This document shows positions 38,522 to 50,772 of a stretch of 64,000 bases of DNA, in pieces. The translations under genes and the position numbers were made by a program. The DNA is from Siphlonurus alternatus. Taxonomy: Eukaryota; Arthropoda; Insecta; Ephemeroptera; Siphlonuridae. Numbering within the stretch: position 1 is the first letter of the stretch; each line of letters starts with the position of its first letter. The notes under the pieces were generated by a model. It was not told where the DNA came from, searched no databases, and worked only from the letters and a program-made list of their open reading frames with translations. The DNA is taken from positions 24,919,551-24,983,550 of the forward strand of contig OX463778.1 in assembly GCA_949825025.1 (NCBI GenBank). Direction: 5' to 3'.

Positions 38522-40661
38522 GACCAGCAATCTGCAGCCATTTTATATTATATATTACTATTTTATGATATACATAATTTTTGCTCACCAAACGAAAAAA
38601 AATATATATATATGCATCATATAAAATATGGGATTGCACAATTAATATTTTTACATGATATGTAAATAATAGTAAATTTATTAAAAATATATTTTTAAGT
38701 GTTTGAAAATATTTTTTGTACATTCTTTAATTATTTATGTGTTTATATATTTTTAAAAAATTACATTTTTTTTTTTTTTTTTTTTACCTACAAGTTCCTC
38801 CTAACTCCCCTTAAATACACGAAGATCTACATGTTAGTCACCCTTATACACGATTGGTTCTGTGTGTAGTTTTGCGGTACGCCACCCCTTGCTGGGTACC
38901 ACCGCCACCTGCCCTCCCCGTGCCATCCCCCCGTCGCGAGCCTCACGGGGTGGAAAAGAAAATGTCAACAAACATCAACAGTTTTATATAACACAAATCA
39001 GACATTGTATAGTTTCAACTTAACAAACAATAAATTTGTATAGAGACAAAATTCATTTTCATTTGGTTTAATCCGATATATAAAAGTTCCAAAATGTTGA
39101 TTCTACTTCTGCTGATATGTGTACAAAAACGTTGATGTTTTGTTTGGTTTTACTAATCGTCACCTCCCTCCAAGCCACAGCAGTTGCAGCACGTTGCTTT
39201 GCATGACTATGTGTTTCATTAGTCTAATTACATTTTACATACACTGTTTGTGACATTGCACTGTTGCAAATAACTGCTGTGACTTTTATTTTCCTTCTCT
39301 TTTATTTATGGTCTTTCAATGAAGAATCAATATCTTATTTTCAATGACTTGTTTCCATTAAAATAGAAAAAAAAAAAAATGTAATGAAAATTAGATCTGA
39401 ATCTTCTTTTAAAGGTCATCATACGTCTTAATAAAAATATATCATAATTAAAGTAAGGTACACAAAACTATTTATTCCCACTGGACAGATTCCATATATA
39501 TATATATATATATATTTTTCTGTCAAAGGTAGGTAATATTGACCCATACCACCATTACAACCTCTACACCTTAATGAACAAAAAATACTCTTGTCTGGCT
39601 TGGTTGCCCGATTAATACCAACAATAATAACATAGATGCTCTAGCAGTAGAGGCTAGCAAGCAATGCGGTGGCTGGGGCTAGACAGGAGAGGAGAGCCTC
39701 CTCACTAACGTTTGGCCTGACTCTTGTTGCAAGGGGTGGTATCAGGACGGCATTAGTGCTGCCGCCGCATGCAGCGGCTGCTAGTTAATACCCGCCTGAC
39801 TTTTATTAACGTTTAACTGACAAATTATATAAGATATCGGGCGTTAAAAAAACAACAACAAAAATCAGCTGTTAATCTCAAGCCACTATTTTTAGTTTAA
39901 TGTACAGAAGATATCCCAATAATAATAATATATAAAAAAAAATCAGGTGCCTTGTGTTGTTTTGTTTTTTTATTTTAATTAATGCTGTGAGTGGGGGCCT
40001 CATGCTCTGTGCTTCACTTTTGCCGCTAATGCAACTCACGTGCCTTCTTAGTTAGTGCAATATTGACTTCCCCTTAGCCCTAAAAACCTTTATATATCCT
40101 TATATTCTTCCCCCCAAAAAAATCTGCTCTTTTAAACACAAGATGTCCACACTTCTGCGCTGATATAAATAGTCCTTGCAATATGATGTTACTTTGTGTG
40201 TGCGAGTGTGTTTGTGTACGTAATTTAGAAGCTTTTATTCATGGGTTAATTTTTTTTTTTTACTGTAACACCTATTTTTTTCTATATTTTGCTAGCACAA
40301 AAGAATTTTCAATTAAAAGTGTATTATTTCTTTCAATATTATATGTATAATACATTTAAACCAACCTATCATGATATCTTTAATACCTAATATATTTTAC
40401 TGTTTCCCCCCTCTTTTTTGTTTTATTTTAATGTTGTACACATACTACATACTGTGATTTTTTTTTTGTATTATGTTAGTCAATAAAATATTTTGTATTG
40501 GATATTCATGTTACCATAAACTTAATAAGTTTTTGTTGTGCTAATATGTTCTATTTTCAGCTGAGACCCTTTCTATTTTTTTGTTAGATTTAGGAATGAT
40601 GAAAAGTACTAAATGTTTCGTGATTCCAACAATTTTTTTGTTCCCTTTTGCTTTTCTATAG

Positions 40662-40722
40662 AGCATCGGCCTAGGTTAAGTTGTAAGGCGTTGAGTGCTG
40701 TGTACTTCGGGCCTCGCGGCAG
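40662..40722 (+). other. Rbfox1: Candidate poison (premature-stop) exon, 61 nt
   Basis: A pyrimidine-rich tract (TTCCCTTTTGCTTTTCTATAG) leads into 61 nt of clearly GC-richer sequence that ends CGGCAG followed by GTAAGG, a strong donor. Read after the RNP1 exon it gives SIGLG and then TAA (40677-40679), which would end the protein inside the RRM and make the mRNA a likely target of nonsense-mediated decay. Its length also shifts the frame. Another frame is open through it but does not fit the neighbouring exon phases. No transcript evidence is available to me. Confidence 0.4.
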
Positions 40723-42329
40723 GTAAGGTCGTCGCACTCCAAAAACGTCTTGTCGAGTTCTTGCCATGGATTGAGTATTTTAGCTGTGGTCTTTAGCTCC
40801 TCCTTCAACCCATCCTGCTCTCTTTTTCTCTCACTCACGTCTTGCACCAAGATGTAGTAATATATATAATTATGTGTTGATTTCTTCGTTTTTGAACTTG
40901 TAGAATATAATGTTATGATTTTTTTGTGCTTTTTTTAATACACAAATATGTAATTTCAATTTTTGCAGTTTATTGCTTGTCATAATTATTCCAAAGTTGA
41001 TTTTTTTTTCTCTCTCTCTCTCTTTCTCTTTGCTCTTGGTTCAAGACACATGTTATATTATATTTTAAATCCTATAACTTTTGTTCATCCTTATTTATTT
41101 TGTAAAACTCTCAATTAAATTAATTAATTAATTTAGAGTGAGAATTCATAATTTAAACTTAGTATTGATTGAAAATTTCTCTGAGCTATAAATCTTTCCC
41201 TGCCTGTGTATGCCTCAACAAGTATTTCCTAAAAAAAAAAAAAAAAAAAAAACAACGGAAAAAAAACAACGGAAAAAACGAAAAAAAAAAAAAAAAACTT
41301 CTTTAGGTGGAATGCGTCAGTGTTATTGGTCTGCTGCTGCATATATTTAAAATAGGGTTTTCTCACCACCCCACTACCTAAATTCTCCCTTATCCCCTTC
41401 TTTCCTTTCATCTCTGTTTGATTGTGACTGCTGCCCGCCTCTCGCTGTCTGTCTCTTCTCACTGGAATGGCCTGTCTACAGGCAGTAAAAAACAAAACAA
41501 TATTAATAACCTACTCGACTGTGGCGCTGATCGCTCATATTCCGCTGACACTGCTGAGCGTTGCTGCCGCTGCTGCTGCTTTTTGAGAGATGAGGCTCTG
41601 CCCTCATCTTCTCTGGCATGCTCCTAACACGGGCCTTCCTCGATATCACCCCCTCTCAGAGAGACTCTTAATTTAATGTAGGCTTCTTTGTTAAATTGTT
41701 GTGTTTTTTTTACCCCTTTTCACTACCTTACCAAAAAAAAAAAAAATAGTACCAAGGAATGTAAAATTTGAAAATATTAAGTGTTGGGACCATTTCTTTT
41801 GATATTTTTTCCAACCTTTATGTAATACCATTTTAATTGCACAAAATTGATTTTATGTCGTTTTACCTTTTTTTTTCCAGGCACCCTTTCTACTGCTTTT
41901 ACGTATTTTTGTGCACATAACTGTTATTTTAACAACTACCCCCACTAGCACATTGATGAAATAAATGGTAAATGTGGAGGTCTTCTACTTTTATCTACAT
42001 AGTTGTTCAAAATCTCCAATGTGCTAGCTCATTAGTTTTGAAAGCCAATACTGTGCAGACTAAAGTGGTGTGTAAACCATGGTCTGGACATACCATCACC
42101 ATCCTGTCCCTCTCTCCCATCCGACCTGTGTTGTGGAGGGACGGCTGTGTAGAGACTGATGCATCTCTCTCTGGTTGGAATACTTCTCTCTCTCTATCTC
42201 TATCTTGAACTTCTCAAGTAACCAGGAATGTGTTGCGTACAGGTTTGCTGGCTTGATAGTTTAATTGTTTTATTTTCAGGCAAGGAATGCTTTAGAGTGG
42301 ACTCATGCAGACTGACCATGTATTGCCAC

Positions 42330-42334
<5 letters not shown>

Positions 42335-42369
<35 letters not shown>
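42335..42369. repeat. (TA)n microsatellite
   Basis: Perfect TA array of about 35 bp. Confidence 0.9.
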
Positions 42370-42374
<5 letters not shown>

Positions 42375-44046
42375 CTTGATTGATGTGTGCACCGTTTGCC
42401 TATATATTTTTTATTATTTAAATATTTATTAGTTTTAAAAAATATAATTTGTTTTCCCAAATATTTTTTTGTAAGATTTCAATAACATAATTATAATTAT
42501 ATATTTGAATTGGTGCTCTGTTAATTTTTAAGCATGATAAATGTTGTAGAGTATATTTTGTCTGTATGAGGACTACTCTTAAAGTTTTTCAACTGATATC
42601 TTTTTTTTTACGTATTTAATATAATGATGTACATTAATTATTTTTTTATTGTTTATAATATAAATAAATGTAATATTTATGAGCTTCAAACAATCAAATA
42701 AAAAAGCTTGAGAATGTAAGGGTTCAGGAAATTGTTTTGCTTTTGAATGATGTAATTCTCTTAGATATACGCTGTCAGCCTTTATATAGTTGACCCTGTA
42801 ATTTAAATAATAATAATTGTGAAATAATATTTATATTTTGCTGAATTGCCTATGGCATGTTTTTTTTTTATTTCTTTAGAAAGCTCTTACTTATTGTTTT
42901 TTTACACTTGTTACCATTTCGTCCCAAAGTTTTGGGTTGAAATGTGTGATCCGGCCGACTCAGTGCATGGGGCTGCTGCTGTTGCCAAGCAGGCACGAAA
43001 CTTTGCACTCAAAAACGTGTGTTGGGCAAGCTCGCTGCTCGTCCACGGAACTTCTCCTCACCACTGTGTTTGCGGTCAATGTCGTTGTTATTGTTGATGT
43101 TGCTGTTATTTATTATTATTATTATTCCTATTGTTTTATGTAGGGGAGTCATGCTGGCTTTTTTGTTTATGTTTATTACACCTTTTTTTATATAAACAAT
43201 ATTAATAATCTTATTGCATATGTATACAGATGGTGTTGATATTATTATGATCTGTGATATATATTTTTTTCTTATTATATTAATCTAATTTTCCTCTTCA
43301 TTGTTAACCTATCCTAATATCCTCGTATTTTTTAATTTAAAAAAAGGCATTTTTTGACAAGCTCTATGCAACAATGCTACCTTAGTACTCCCAGTAGCTT
43401 TAAACAAGCTAGCTATGATATGGTTGTGGAATACTATTATTATTTTTTTATTGCTAAAAACAAATGTGCTGTTATTTTATTTTTTTAAACAAATATTTAT
43501 AATAAGTATAAAAACATAGCTTATTTGCCTTATTATGGGTTTTTGAATGAAATATTTCTACCCCCACAGCACCTTGAAAGCGCGTGAGTGTGAGTGTGTG
43601 AGTTTGTTAAGTGTCTTTAGTCCGATATGCAAGGCTATTATATATAAATACCATCATGTTGCATGGATATCTTGTACAACAATAAATCAAAGGTTCTCGA
43701 CAACGTGGTAACATTATATTTTAGATATTAGAACATCCCGTTTATTGATTTTTTACACAACACACATGACACTGCTTACCTTAAACCCAATCCATCAACC
43801 TCCAAGTTTTAGGGGGCAAACTTTAAAATAAAAAAAGAGAAAATATTATATATGCTACAGTTTAAAAAAATACAGAACGATATGTATCAATACATTTTAG
43901 GGGAAAAAAAAAAACACATTACATAAATAATTTACACGTCAGATACTTTTTGTTGAAATGAGTAAAATATGACATAAATACTAAGCTCATTGCCTTCATA
44001 AAATATTTGTCAAACGTAATCTTAACTAAATATAATTACATTTTAT

Positions 44047-44048
<2 letters not shown>

Positions 44049-44085
<37 letters not shown>
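44049..44085 (+). repeat. Poly-T run (37 T)
   Basis: Uninterrupted T run 116 nt upstream of the exon at 44202. It could bind U-rich-RNA proteins, or be the poly-A tail remnant of an insertion in the opposite direction. Confidence 0.9.
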
Positions 44086-44201
44086 CTACAACAGTTAAGC
44101 TTATTATTTTTTCACAAAATACACATTTTTCTATTATTTTATTTCCACCTAGTATTATTAAGTGTCCATTCTAAAGTTTGTTCTATGTCCATCTCGTCTA
44201 G

Positions 44202-44256
44202 GTCAACAATGCAACGGCTCGTGTGCAGACCAAGAAAGCTCCGGCAGTGCCAAACG
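44202..44256 (+). CDS. Rbfox1: Rbfox exon closing the RRM (55 nt)
   Basis: Residues 221-238 plus the first base of codon 239. VNNATARVQTKKAP corresponds to VNNATARVMTNKK at the end of the vertebrate RRM. The vertebrate counterpart is 61 nt; both end in phase 1. Acceptor TCGTCTAG, donor GTGAGT at 44257. Confidence 0.96.
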
Positions 44257-46262
44257 GTGAGTGATTCTGTCAACTAGTTAAGCTGCTAATGTAGTGCACT
44301 CCAACTTTTACATTGAGCGTCTAGTAGTCTTAATTTCTTAGAAGCATGCTATGATGACTAACAGCACAAGTACAAGGCCCAAGGATTCTTAAACAATGTT
44401 TCTTTTTTATTTCCATCTTCCTTTTCCCAATTCTCTTCCATTTAAAAAATTAACTTTTTTATTTAAATAACAACTACAGTCTTTCAAAATCTTAATTTTC
44501 CATTAAGATGACTGCCATGTAATTATGTACGGTGGAGTGCTTTTAAACCATGCACTCAAATTATTTTGTGTGTAATTATGGAGTCATAGAGAGCTCAGTA
44601 GCTAGTTCAATAGACTTCTGTCTTTGAGCTGGTATTGTTAAACTGGCTACTGAATCTTATACAAAAAAATACCCTACAGTATGACTACTGCTGCCATCTA
44701 ACAAAGCCAAAAAATTAAAATTTGAAAAATTGTAACTTGGTGCAACACAGAACATTAAAAAAAAAAAAAAAAAAAAGCAGGGCAAAGTAGGGAATCTAAC
44801 ATAAAGTAATATCAAACCTATTCTGCTGTTCATAATATATTTTGAGGCATATTTGTTGTGCTTGGTTAATTCCCTAGTTTGCCCTCTGGAGAGCACTTAA
44901 TTTACACATAACGAGATGTTGTTTCGTTGCATGCCGAGTGCCTCCTGTGTGCTCTTCCTGGTCAGCTGTGTACTGTCCTGAGCCTTGGACTTGACGTAGC
45001 AAGTGTGTGCGTGTGTGTTGAAGCAGCGCCATCAGGCAGCCTTTCTTTTTGTTGTGTCTTCCGGCTTATTTGGTGGGCAACATTAGCTGAGAATGAACCA
45101 TCGTCGTCTTGCTTTTTTTCAATTTAGGTCTTATTTTTTTATATATATATATATATATTAATAGGATGTAGTTTATTTTTATATAAATATTGCTTATGAT
45201 TTTTTTTTAAATATACACTGTTTGCTGTTACAGCTCTTTATTATTCAAACGTTTGTCCTTTTTTTTTTTAAACAGCAAGAAAGAATATTTGTTTTTAAAT
45301 ATCACTTTTCTTGCTATTTGTTTTTTTAGTTTTTCTCACTAGGAATGGATCAGTTCCCTCTCTGGGTGAGATATGTCAAGAGTTTTTTCTTGATGTCACT
45401 CTGGTTGTTGTTGTTTCACTTTCAACATCACAGATTATCTGAGATGTTACTATTTTTGTTTTTAAAAACAGTGCTGCCACTGTTGAGATAAATTTTTTTT
45501 TTTTAGTCTAACATCTTATACAATCTTTGATGAATAAATTTCTTCAAATACTGATTGAATTTTGCCTCTTAAATTTACTATCCTTCTGAATGCTATCTCA
45601 GAGGCACTAACATACCGTTCATCTCCTCTGATGGATTACTGTACAAATAAAAACCAAGTTACAAAGTCAGTGGAGATGAAGGTAATATAATACAACTTTA
45701 GAATTAGAATCCCTCATAAAACAGTTTGCATGTATGAAGCATGAAGCTGACTGGAATTTCTGTTTGTTATTTTCTCATATCTGGTTTGAAGTTGTAAAAC
45801 TTATTGTGTCTACTACAAATAGTGTTTACTTTTGTCAAATGTCTTGCACAATTGTGGCAATACTAGCAATGTCTCTCTCTTAAGCTTGTCTCTCTCCCTC
45901 TTACCTTGTGTCGCTAGACTAGAAAAGAATGCAACCTTTAACCCACTTTTTTATTCTAAATGTATAGTATTAATTTTATTTTAAAGAAATAAAGTTATTT
46001 TTAACAATTTATTTACAATTTATTTTCCTTAAAATTTGATTGTACTGGAAATTAAACTTAAAAAAAAATAGTAATTTTCAATATTTTGAATTTTTTTTAT
46101 CTTATTGTTATTGATTATTTAATTAAATATATATTCAGTATTTAAGTTCCCCAGTAGCGTGTACTATGTAAAACTAGCTGGCTAAGATCTTTTGTGGGCT
46201 CACAAGAGATCTTGATGCCCGAATGTTGTACCGCAAACTTAATCTCCTTTGTTTCCTTACAG
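44257..46262 (+). other. Rbfox1: Intron (2,006 nt)
   Basis: AT-rich with T-runs and a TA array (about 45141-45159). TGCATG motifs lie at 44928 and 45727. No exon seen. Confidence 0.75.
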
Positions 46263-46283
46263 TGTGCCTGCAGTGGCCAGAAG
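46263..46283 (+). CDS. Rbfox1: Rbfox microexon (21 nt)
   Basis: TTTCCTTACAG acceptor and GTTTGT donor bracket 21 nt that read, with the preceding G, as V-C-L-Q-W-P-E (residues 239-245) and pass on a single G. The phase is 1 on both sides, so inclusion or skipping keeps the frame. The peptide gives continuity from VPN to ALRGVAIQRGR in the next exon. Confidence 0.85.
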
Positions 46284-46598
46284 GTTTGTTTACATCATTG
46301 TTCTCTTGTCTTGATGTTTGACTTGAATTGCATCTGCATCCTTTTGTTAAGAGTTGCAGCCGAGTGACAATAATTTTTTACTTAAACAACTTTAAAAAAA
46401 TATATTATTATCAAAGTTACGATTCCATCAGAATTTGTTTTATTTGCACTCTACTACAGCTACAAAAATATATATGGCCGACAATTAGATATCTATTGCT
46501 TATTACTGTGGTGAGCCTTTAAACTTGGGAACACCACAGTTTTGAAGATTTGATTATCTATTGTTGATATTTAATATGCATGAAAAGGTTGTGATTGT

Positions 46599-46672
46599 TT
46601 AATGGTAACACGAATCAGCTGATCGACGTAGTTCCATTTGATTAAACATGTAAATCTTAGCAACCTCATAAT

Positions 46673-46716
<44 letters not shown>

Positions 46717-46931
46717 GATTAGCTCTTCATGGGAAAGCCCTGTACTGAAAACTTAAAACTTAAGTTAAAGAAATGGGCTCATCCAATTATTTTGAAATTT
46801 TTTCCTGCAACTTATGTTGCTAAGGACTGTCTCTAAAAAAAAAATTCAGAATTATTATGAAGTTGCTAAGGTTTACATGTTAATCAAATGGGACTACGTC
46901 AATCAGCTGTTTCGTGTTATCTTACCCTTAA
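46599..46931. mobile_element. Palindromic TTAA element, copy 1 (333 bp)
   Basis: Bounded by TTAATGGTAAC and TTACCCTTAA. The arms match over about 60 bp at the ends (for example ATTTGATTAAACATG and CATGTTAATCAAAT). A 40-nt T run (46675-46714) has grown near the centre. The core CATGGGAAAGCCCTGTACTG also occurs in the copy at 50773-51166, so the two are relatives. No coding capacity. Confidence 0.75.
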
Positions 46932-47480
46932 TTGAAGAGTTTTGACAAATGTGGTGGATCTAAAACAATTGTTGAGAAATGAAGCTGGTGTGAGGTGAAA
47001 CTTTTAACATATTCACCTCTGAAGAAATGCAACTTACACCATACTTATTATCGACTTTCGCTTTCCTGCATTTACCAAAATACGTCTTTAGTTTAGCTTT
47101 AGGAATTGTAATTTATGAATTTTTATAAGCATTCAATGCAAGCTCAAGTTTTTGGTTTTGATGTTCATTTTGTAAAATTAAAATCTTTACAGTCAAATGT
47201 CCAAATGTTAAGTTACACTCTGATATCTGGAAAAAAAGGTAAAATTTCTGTTTAATTAACATGAAGGATTACAGAAGAAAAAGCAGAAATTTGTTTTCAA
47301 GGTACTGAGTCGTGACCTTTTGTTTGGCAGGCTTTGAATTGTGAATAAAAATTTGACGAGTTATCTGGCATGCCACCCACATTTTGCACTGAAGTTCCGG
47401 AGAAGATGGTTTGCCTTGCTGCACCCGTCACGACCAATTGTCTATCGTGACACTGCACGATTGGCTGGGCTTGCACGTCT

Positions 47481-47486
47481 TGCATG
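47481..47486 (+). promoter_or_regulatory. Intronic UGCAUG, 39 nt before the 139-nt exon
   Basis: A TGCATG in the branch-point region of the exon at 47526; an upstream position is usually repressive for Fox-regulated exons. Confidence 0.45.
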
Positions 47487-47525
47487 TCGGCTTGTGACTG
47501 TGTTCTGATTGGTTCGTTCTTGCAG

Positions 47526-47664
47526 CAGCTGCTCTGAGAGGTGTGGCCATACAGCGTGGTCGAGCCCGAGCTTACCCGACAGCTGCGGCTGCAGCAGCCG
47601 CCTTCGCAAGACACCCAACCCCACTGCAGGCAGCTGCAGCGACAGCTCTCCATGGCTACACTCC
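47526..47664 (+). CDS. Rbfox1: Rbfox C-terminal exon, Ala-rich (139 nt)
   Basis: Residues 246 to part of 292. It reads ALRGVAIQRGRARAYPTA, then an Ala run, FARHPTPLQ, more Ala, HGYTP. This is the counterpart of the Arg-Gly (RGRGR) region after the vertebrate RRM. The donor is CC|GTAAGT. The acceptor is a tandem CAGCAG (47523-47528), so two products differing by one Ala are possible; I took the first AG. Several open frames on the other strand are only shadows of the GC-rich exon. Confidence 0.93.
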
Positions 47665-48272
47665 GTAAGTAAAGCCACGGAAAACCACACAGAATATTAG
47701 GAGCCAACCAAAGGCATGTCACAATAATTAATCAGGTTTTTGTCATCTTTGTAACTTTGCATTGTGTTCAGTTAGTCCTAGGTAGACATTTATACAACTT
47801 GAACATAAACATAAATTTTTTGAGTTATATTAAGATAAGGTTCAGACTTCCTTCAATTTTTTTTGTACTTGTATGACTTGCATTCTGAGACTACGTATTT
47901 TCAAACTTTTCATATTGAGATGATTTAAATACCACATATTCATAATAAAATCTTGACAATAAATCAGTGTACTTTTGGCAGCAGAGACCAAGATAATTTG
48001 TAATCAGTTGGCTTAATCTAGATTTTTTTTTTTTTTTTTTTTATGGTGTGATTCATTATATATACAACTTAAGAAAACACAAACATTGAAGATCTTTTTA
48101 TAGCACCCAAAATTACAAATCTTGCTGTATCTTGCGGTCTCCAGGAGCTGCACTCAAGCAAATCTGTTTGGTTCAGGATGTCTCGAAATATACTCAGCTT
48201 ATAAAAATTAATAGATTGAAGAACTATGTCCACAACATTAGCTTTATTGATGTAATTTTCTAATGTTTCCAG
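47665..48272 (+). other. Rbfox1: Intron (608 nt)
   Basis: AT-rich with a T18 run near 48024. No other feature seen. Confidence 0.85.
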
Positions 48273-48339
48273 TGGAGTGTACTACGACCCATTCCTCGCA
48301 GCACACGCCGCAACACAAGACCCGAACTACCGTCTTCAG
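48273..48339 (+). CDS. Rbfox1: Rbfox C-terminal exon (67 nt)
   Basis: Completes codon 292 and codes 293-314: GVYYDPFLAAHAATQDPNYR, then LQ. This matches the VVYQDGFYGADIYG region of vertebrate RBFOX in position and Tyr content. Acceptor TGTTTCCAG, donor GTACGT; the end is in phase 0. Confidence 0.95.
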
Positions 48340-48358
48340 GTACGTTTCTATCAGCAAC

Positions 48359-48364
48359 TGCATG
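48359..48364 (+). promoter_or_regulatory. Intronic UGCAUG just downstream of the 67-nt exon
   Basis: TGCATG begins at intron position +20. In the general Fox rule a site just downstream favours inclusion of the exon before it. Confidence 0.5.
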
Positions 48365-50535
48365 TCCTCCTTATAAGCATGCTTACTTACTACTTAGACT
48401 TTATGCTGTTTATAGATGAGCTTTCTTTTTTATGATCGGAATTATTCTCCTACTGTCATGTGTGTGAGCCATTATATAACCCCACATAAAATGCACTGGG
48501 AATGCTTATTTGGAATGTTATGAGGAGGGAATATGGGAAAGGTCTATGTGATCACTTGCTCCCTCTATTTATCTTTTTTTTTATAAGATGATGATTATGA
48601 TGATTTGTTAACTCACATTTTAGTAGAAAATCAATATTGTGGCAGTTTTTTTTTTGTCACTTTTAGTCGTATACTTGTGTTAATCTTGGCAGCCTCTAGA
48701 TTTGATTTATTTTTTTACCTTATTTTTAATAACAATATGTCAATTTTTGTGTCGATAAAATTAAAAATGTAAACATTAATATTGTATTTGATAATTATTT
48801 AGTAATGTTAACGAGGCTGCCATGATTCTTTCCCACCAAACCACATTCACTTTTATCAAGTATACCACTGTAACAGAACCTCCCCCCACCCCCCACCCCA
48901 AAAATAAATTTTATGATATAATTATAATCTATCACATGTAGATGGACATTATTACAGTGTTAATCAAAAGTAAAGGTGCAAGTTTATATAATTATTTATT
49001 TTTTGTGTTGTATTTGTAAATATTCTTAATTAATTTTATTATTAATCAAATGCTGCTTTGTTGTGTCTGGGCCCGATAAGAATGAGTCGACTGCTGCTGC
49101 TGCAGAGGGGCTATAGGTCTTACACTGCGATCAGTAGGAGGTGCAGTAGTGGTTCTTGGATGTATTATTATTATTTTTTTATATATTTACCATAATTTAC
49201 TTACTTATTGTTACCAATGTTAATTATTTTTTTTTATTATTGTCTGTGCTTATTTTGATGTAACAAGCAAGCGAGCGCAAGCAAGAGTGTGAAAGTCTTT
49301 TATTATTATTACTATCAAGTCTAGTTTTATTTATTACTATTATTATTATTATTATTATTTTTTTTTTTTTTGGGAGAGCACTCTTGTAAATGTGCTGGGC
49401 AGCTAGACACGCCTACACTACTCTTCTCCTCTTCCGTGTATGTATGTATGCCAAGCCTCCTCCTACGTAATTCTCTGTGCTTGCTGCCTGATGATGATGA
49501 TAGACAAAAAAAAGAGGATGGTTTTATTGTCGCTCTGCTCACAGTAATTAATCACTAGCGAGGCCCAGGATTCTCTCGGGAAGGGTGGCACAAGCAAGCA
49601 ATGTATGACTAGTTTGACTATACAAAAGTTTAGAAAGAAAAAAAAAATGTTATTTATCATTTTAAAATTTGCAAAATTGTTTCAATTTATTTTTTTATTG
49701 GTAGTCAAACTAGTTATACTGTAGATTGAACTATGTAGCAATGATAAAGCCATAATATTTTTAGCAATTTTAATCAAATCAAAATAAAATTATTATTAAG
49801 AAAGAAATGCTGATAAATATTTGCTTTGTCATTTTTATCTGTTAAAATAAACATTAAAAAAAATGGTTAGGTTCCCATCTAAAAATAATAACAGATTTTA
49901 TAAATAGTAAAAAAAAATATAACAAGTTTGCACAACTGCATGAGCTTTTTTGTTGATTAATCTTTTGAGTGATGAGCCCATAGTGTTTTCTGTCCCTACC
50001 TTAGTCCTCATCCTTGTGACACCACCGCAGTGTGGTGTGAACCCTAGTTATGTAGTGTTTTGGCAGCAATTGTGTGCTACCTGCTAACTTTGTTGCGTGC
50101 TGTTGTGACGCTCTTTGGTGGGGTGCACGCAGTTCGTGCCACGAAAATTTGCCTTTCTGGAGATGACTTGTCAAAAGGATTTTTATTGAAGATATTATAG
50201 TATTATACTGTATACAGATAGTACTTCACAACAGTAAATGAGAGAATACAGTGTGTTTATTCATCAAAACAGCTGTTCTTGGATATGGTAGAAAATTTAT
50301 ATGATAAATATCCCTATTTTCACATGACAGTGTTAAATATGGGTTAGATGAATATTATGTCTTGTAAAATAATTTACTAGACATCATCAACTTAACCATA
50401 TAAAACATAGCCATGTAAATATGATGATTGTTTACAGACACATGAGCTAATTTTTCAAGTCAAGTAATGTCTTTTTAGCTGTTTTACTACAACAGCCCTA
50501 GTATTGATTTTTTTAAATGAAATTTAGTATTTTGA

Positions 50536-50716
50536 CCCTCATCCGGAATAATAAGCTATCTGCTTACCATAATCTCCTTGCAATAATGAGCTATCTACTA
50601 TTTCAGGTGAGCTCAATTATGAGCTGTAAATCAGTATAAATAGCTCACCTAAAATAGCAGATAGTTCATTATTGCAAGGAGATCATGGTAGACAGATAGC
50701 TCATTCCGGACGAGGG
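50536..50716. mobile_element. Foldback element, 181 bp
   Basis: Outer arms CCCTCATCCGGAAT and ATTCCGGACGAGGG; inner arms AGCTATCTG, CTCCTTGCAATAATGA and their inverted partners (CATTATTGCAAGGAG, AGATAGCT). A loop lies near 50630. A MITE-like element of a different family from its neighbour at 50773. Confidence 0.7.
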
Positions 50717-50772
50717 ACGATTTGTTTTGTGTAGTTTTAACAAGATATTCTTTTCAAGTAAAATATCTTATT

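Larger units (their letters stand above)
38513..44201 (+). other. Rbfox1: Intron (5,689 nt) downstream of the RNP1 exon
   Basis: Contains the candidate 61-nt poison exon (40662-40722), microsatellites at about 39496-39514 and 42335-42369, A-rich tracts (41232-41298) and a run of 37 T at 44049-44085, which lies 116 nt ahead of the next exon. A somewhat GC-richer patch at about 42940-43080 has no recognisable product. Confidence 0.7.
46284..47525 (+). other. Rbfox1: Intron (1,242 nt) with a TTAA foldback
   Basis: About a quarter of the intron is the palindromic element 46599-46931. The last 200 nt before the acceptor are GC-richer and contain a TGCATG at 47481. Confidence 0.8.

Noticed and set aside
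42268..42330. TTTTATTTTCAG acceptor-like site
   Set aside because: No plausible donor follows within exon range and the sequence after it has no frame that fits the neighbours.
42930..43090. GC-richer open stretch in the intron after the RNP1 exon
   Set aside because: Two frames are open but neither has good splice sites in the right phase nor any known motif.
47297..47722. 141-codon minus-strand open frame
   Set aside because: It overlaps the sense Rbfox exon 47526-47664 and its GC-rich flank and shows no family motif, so it is a shadow.
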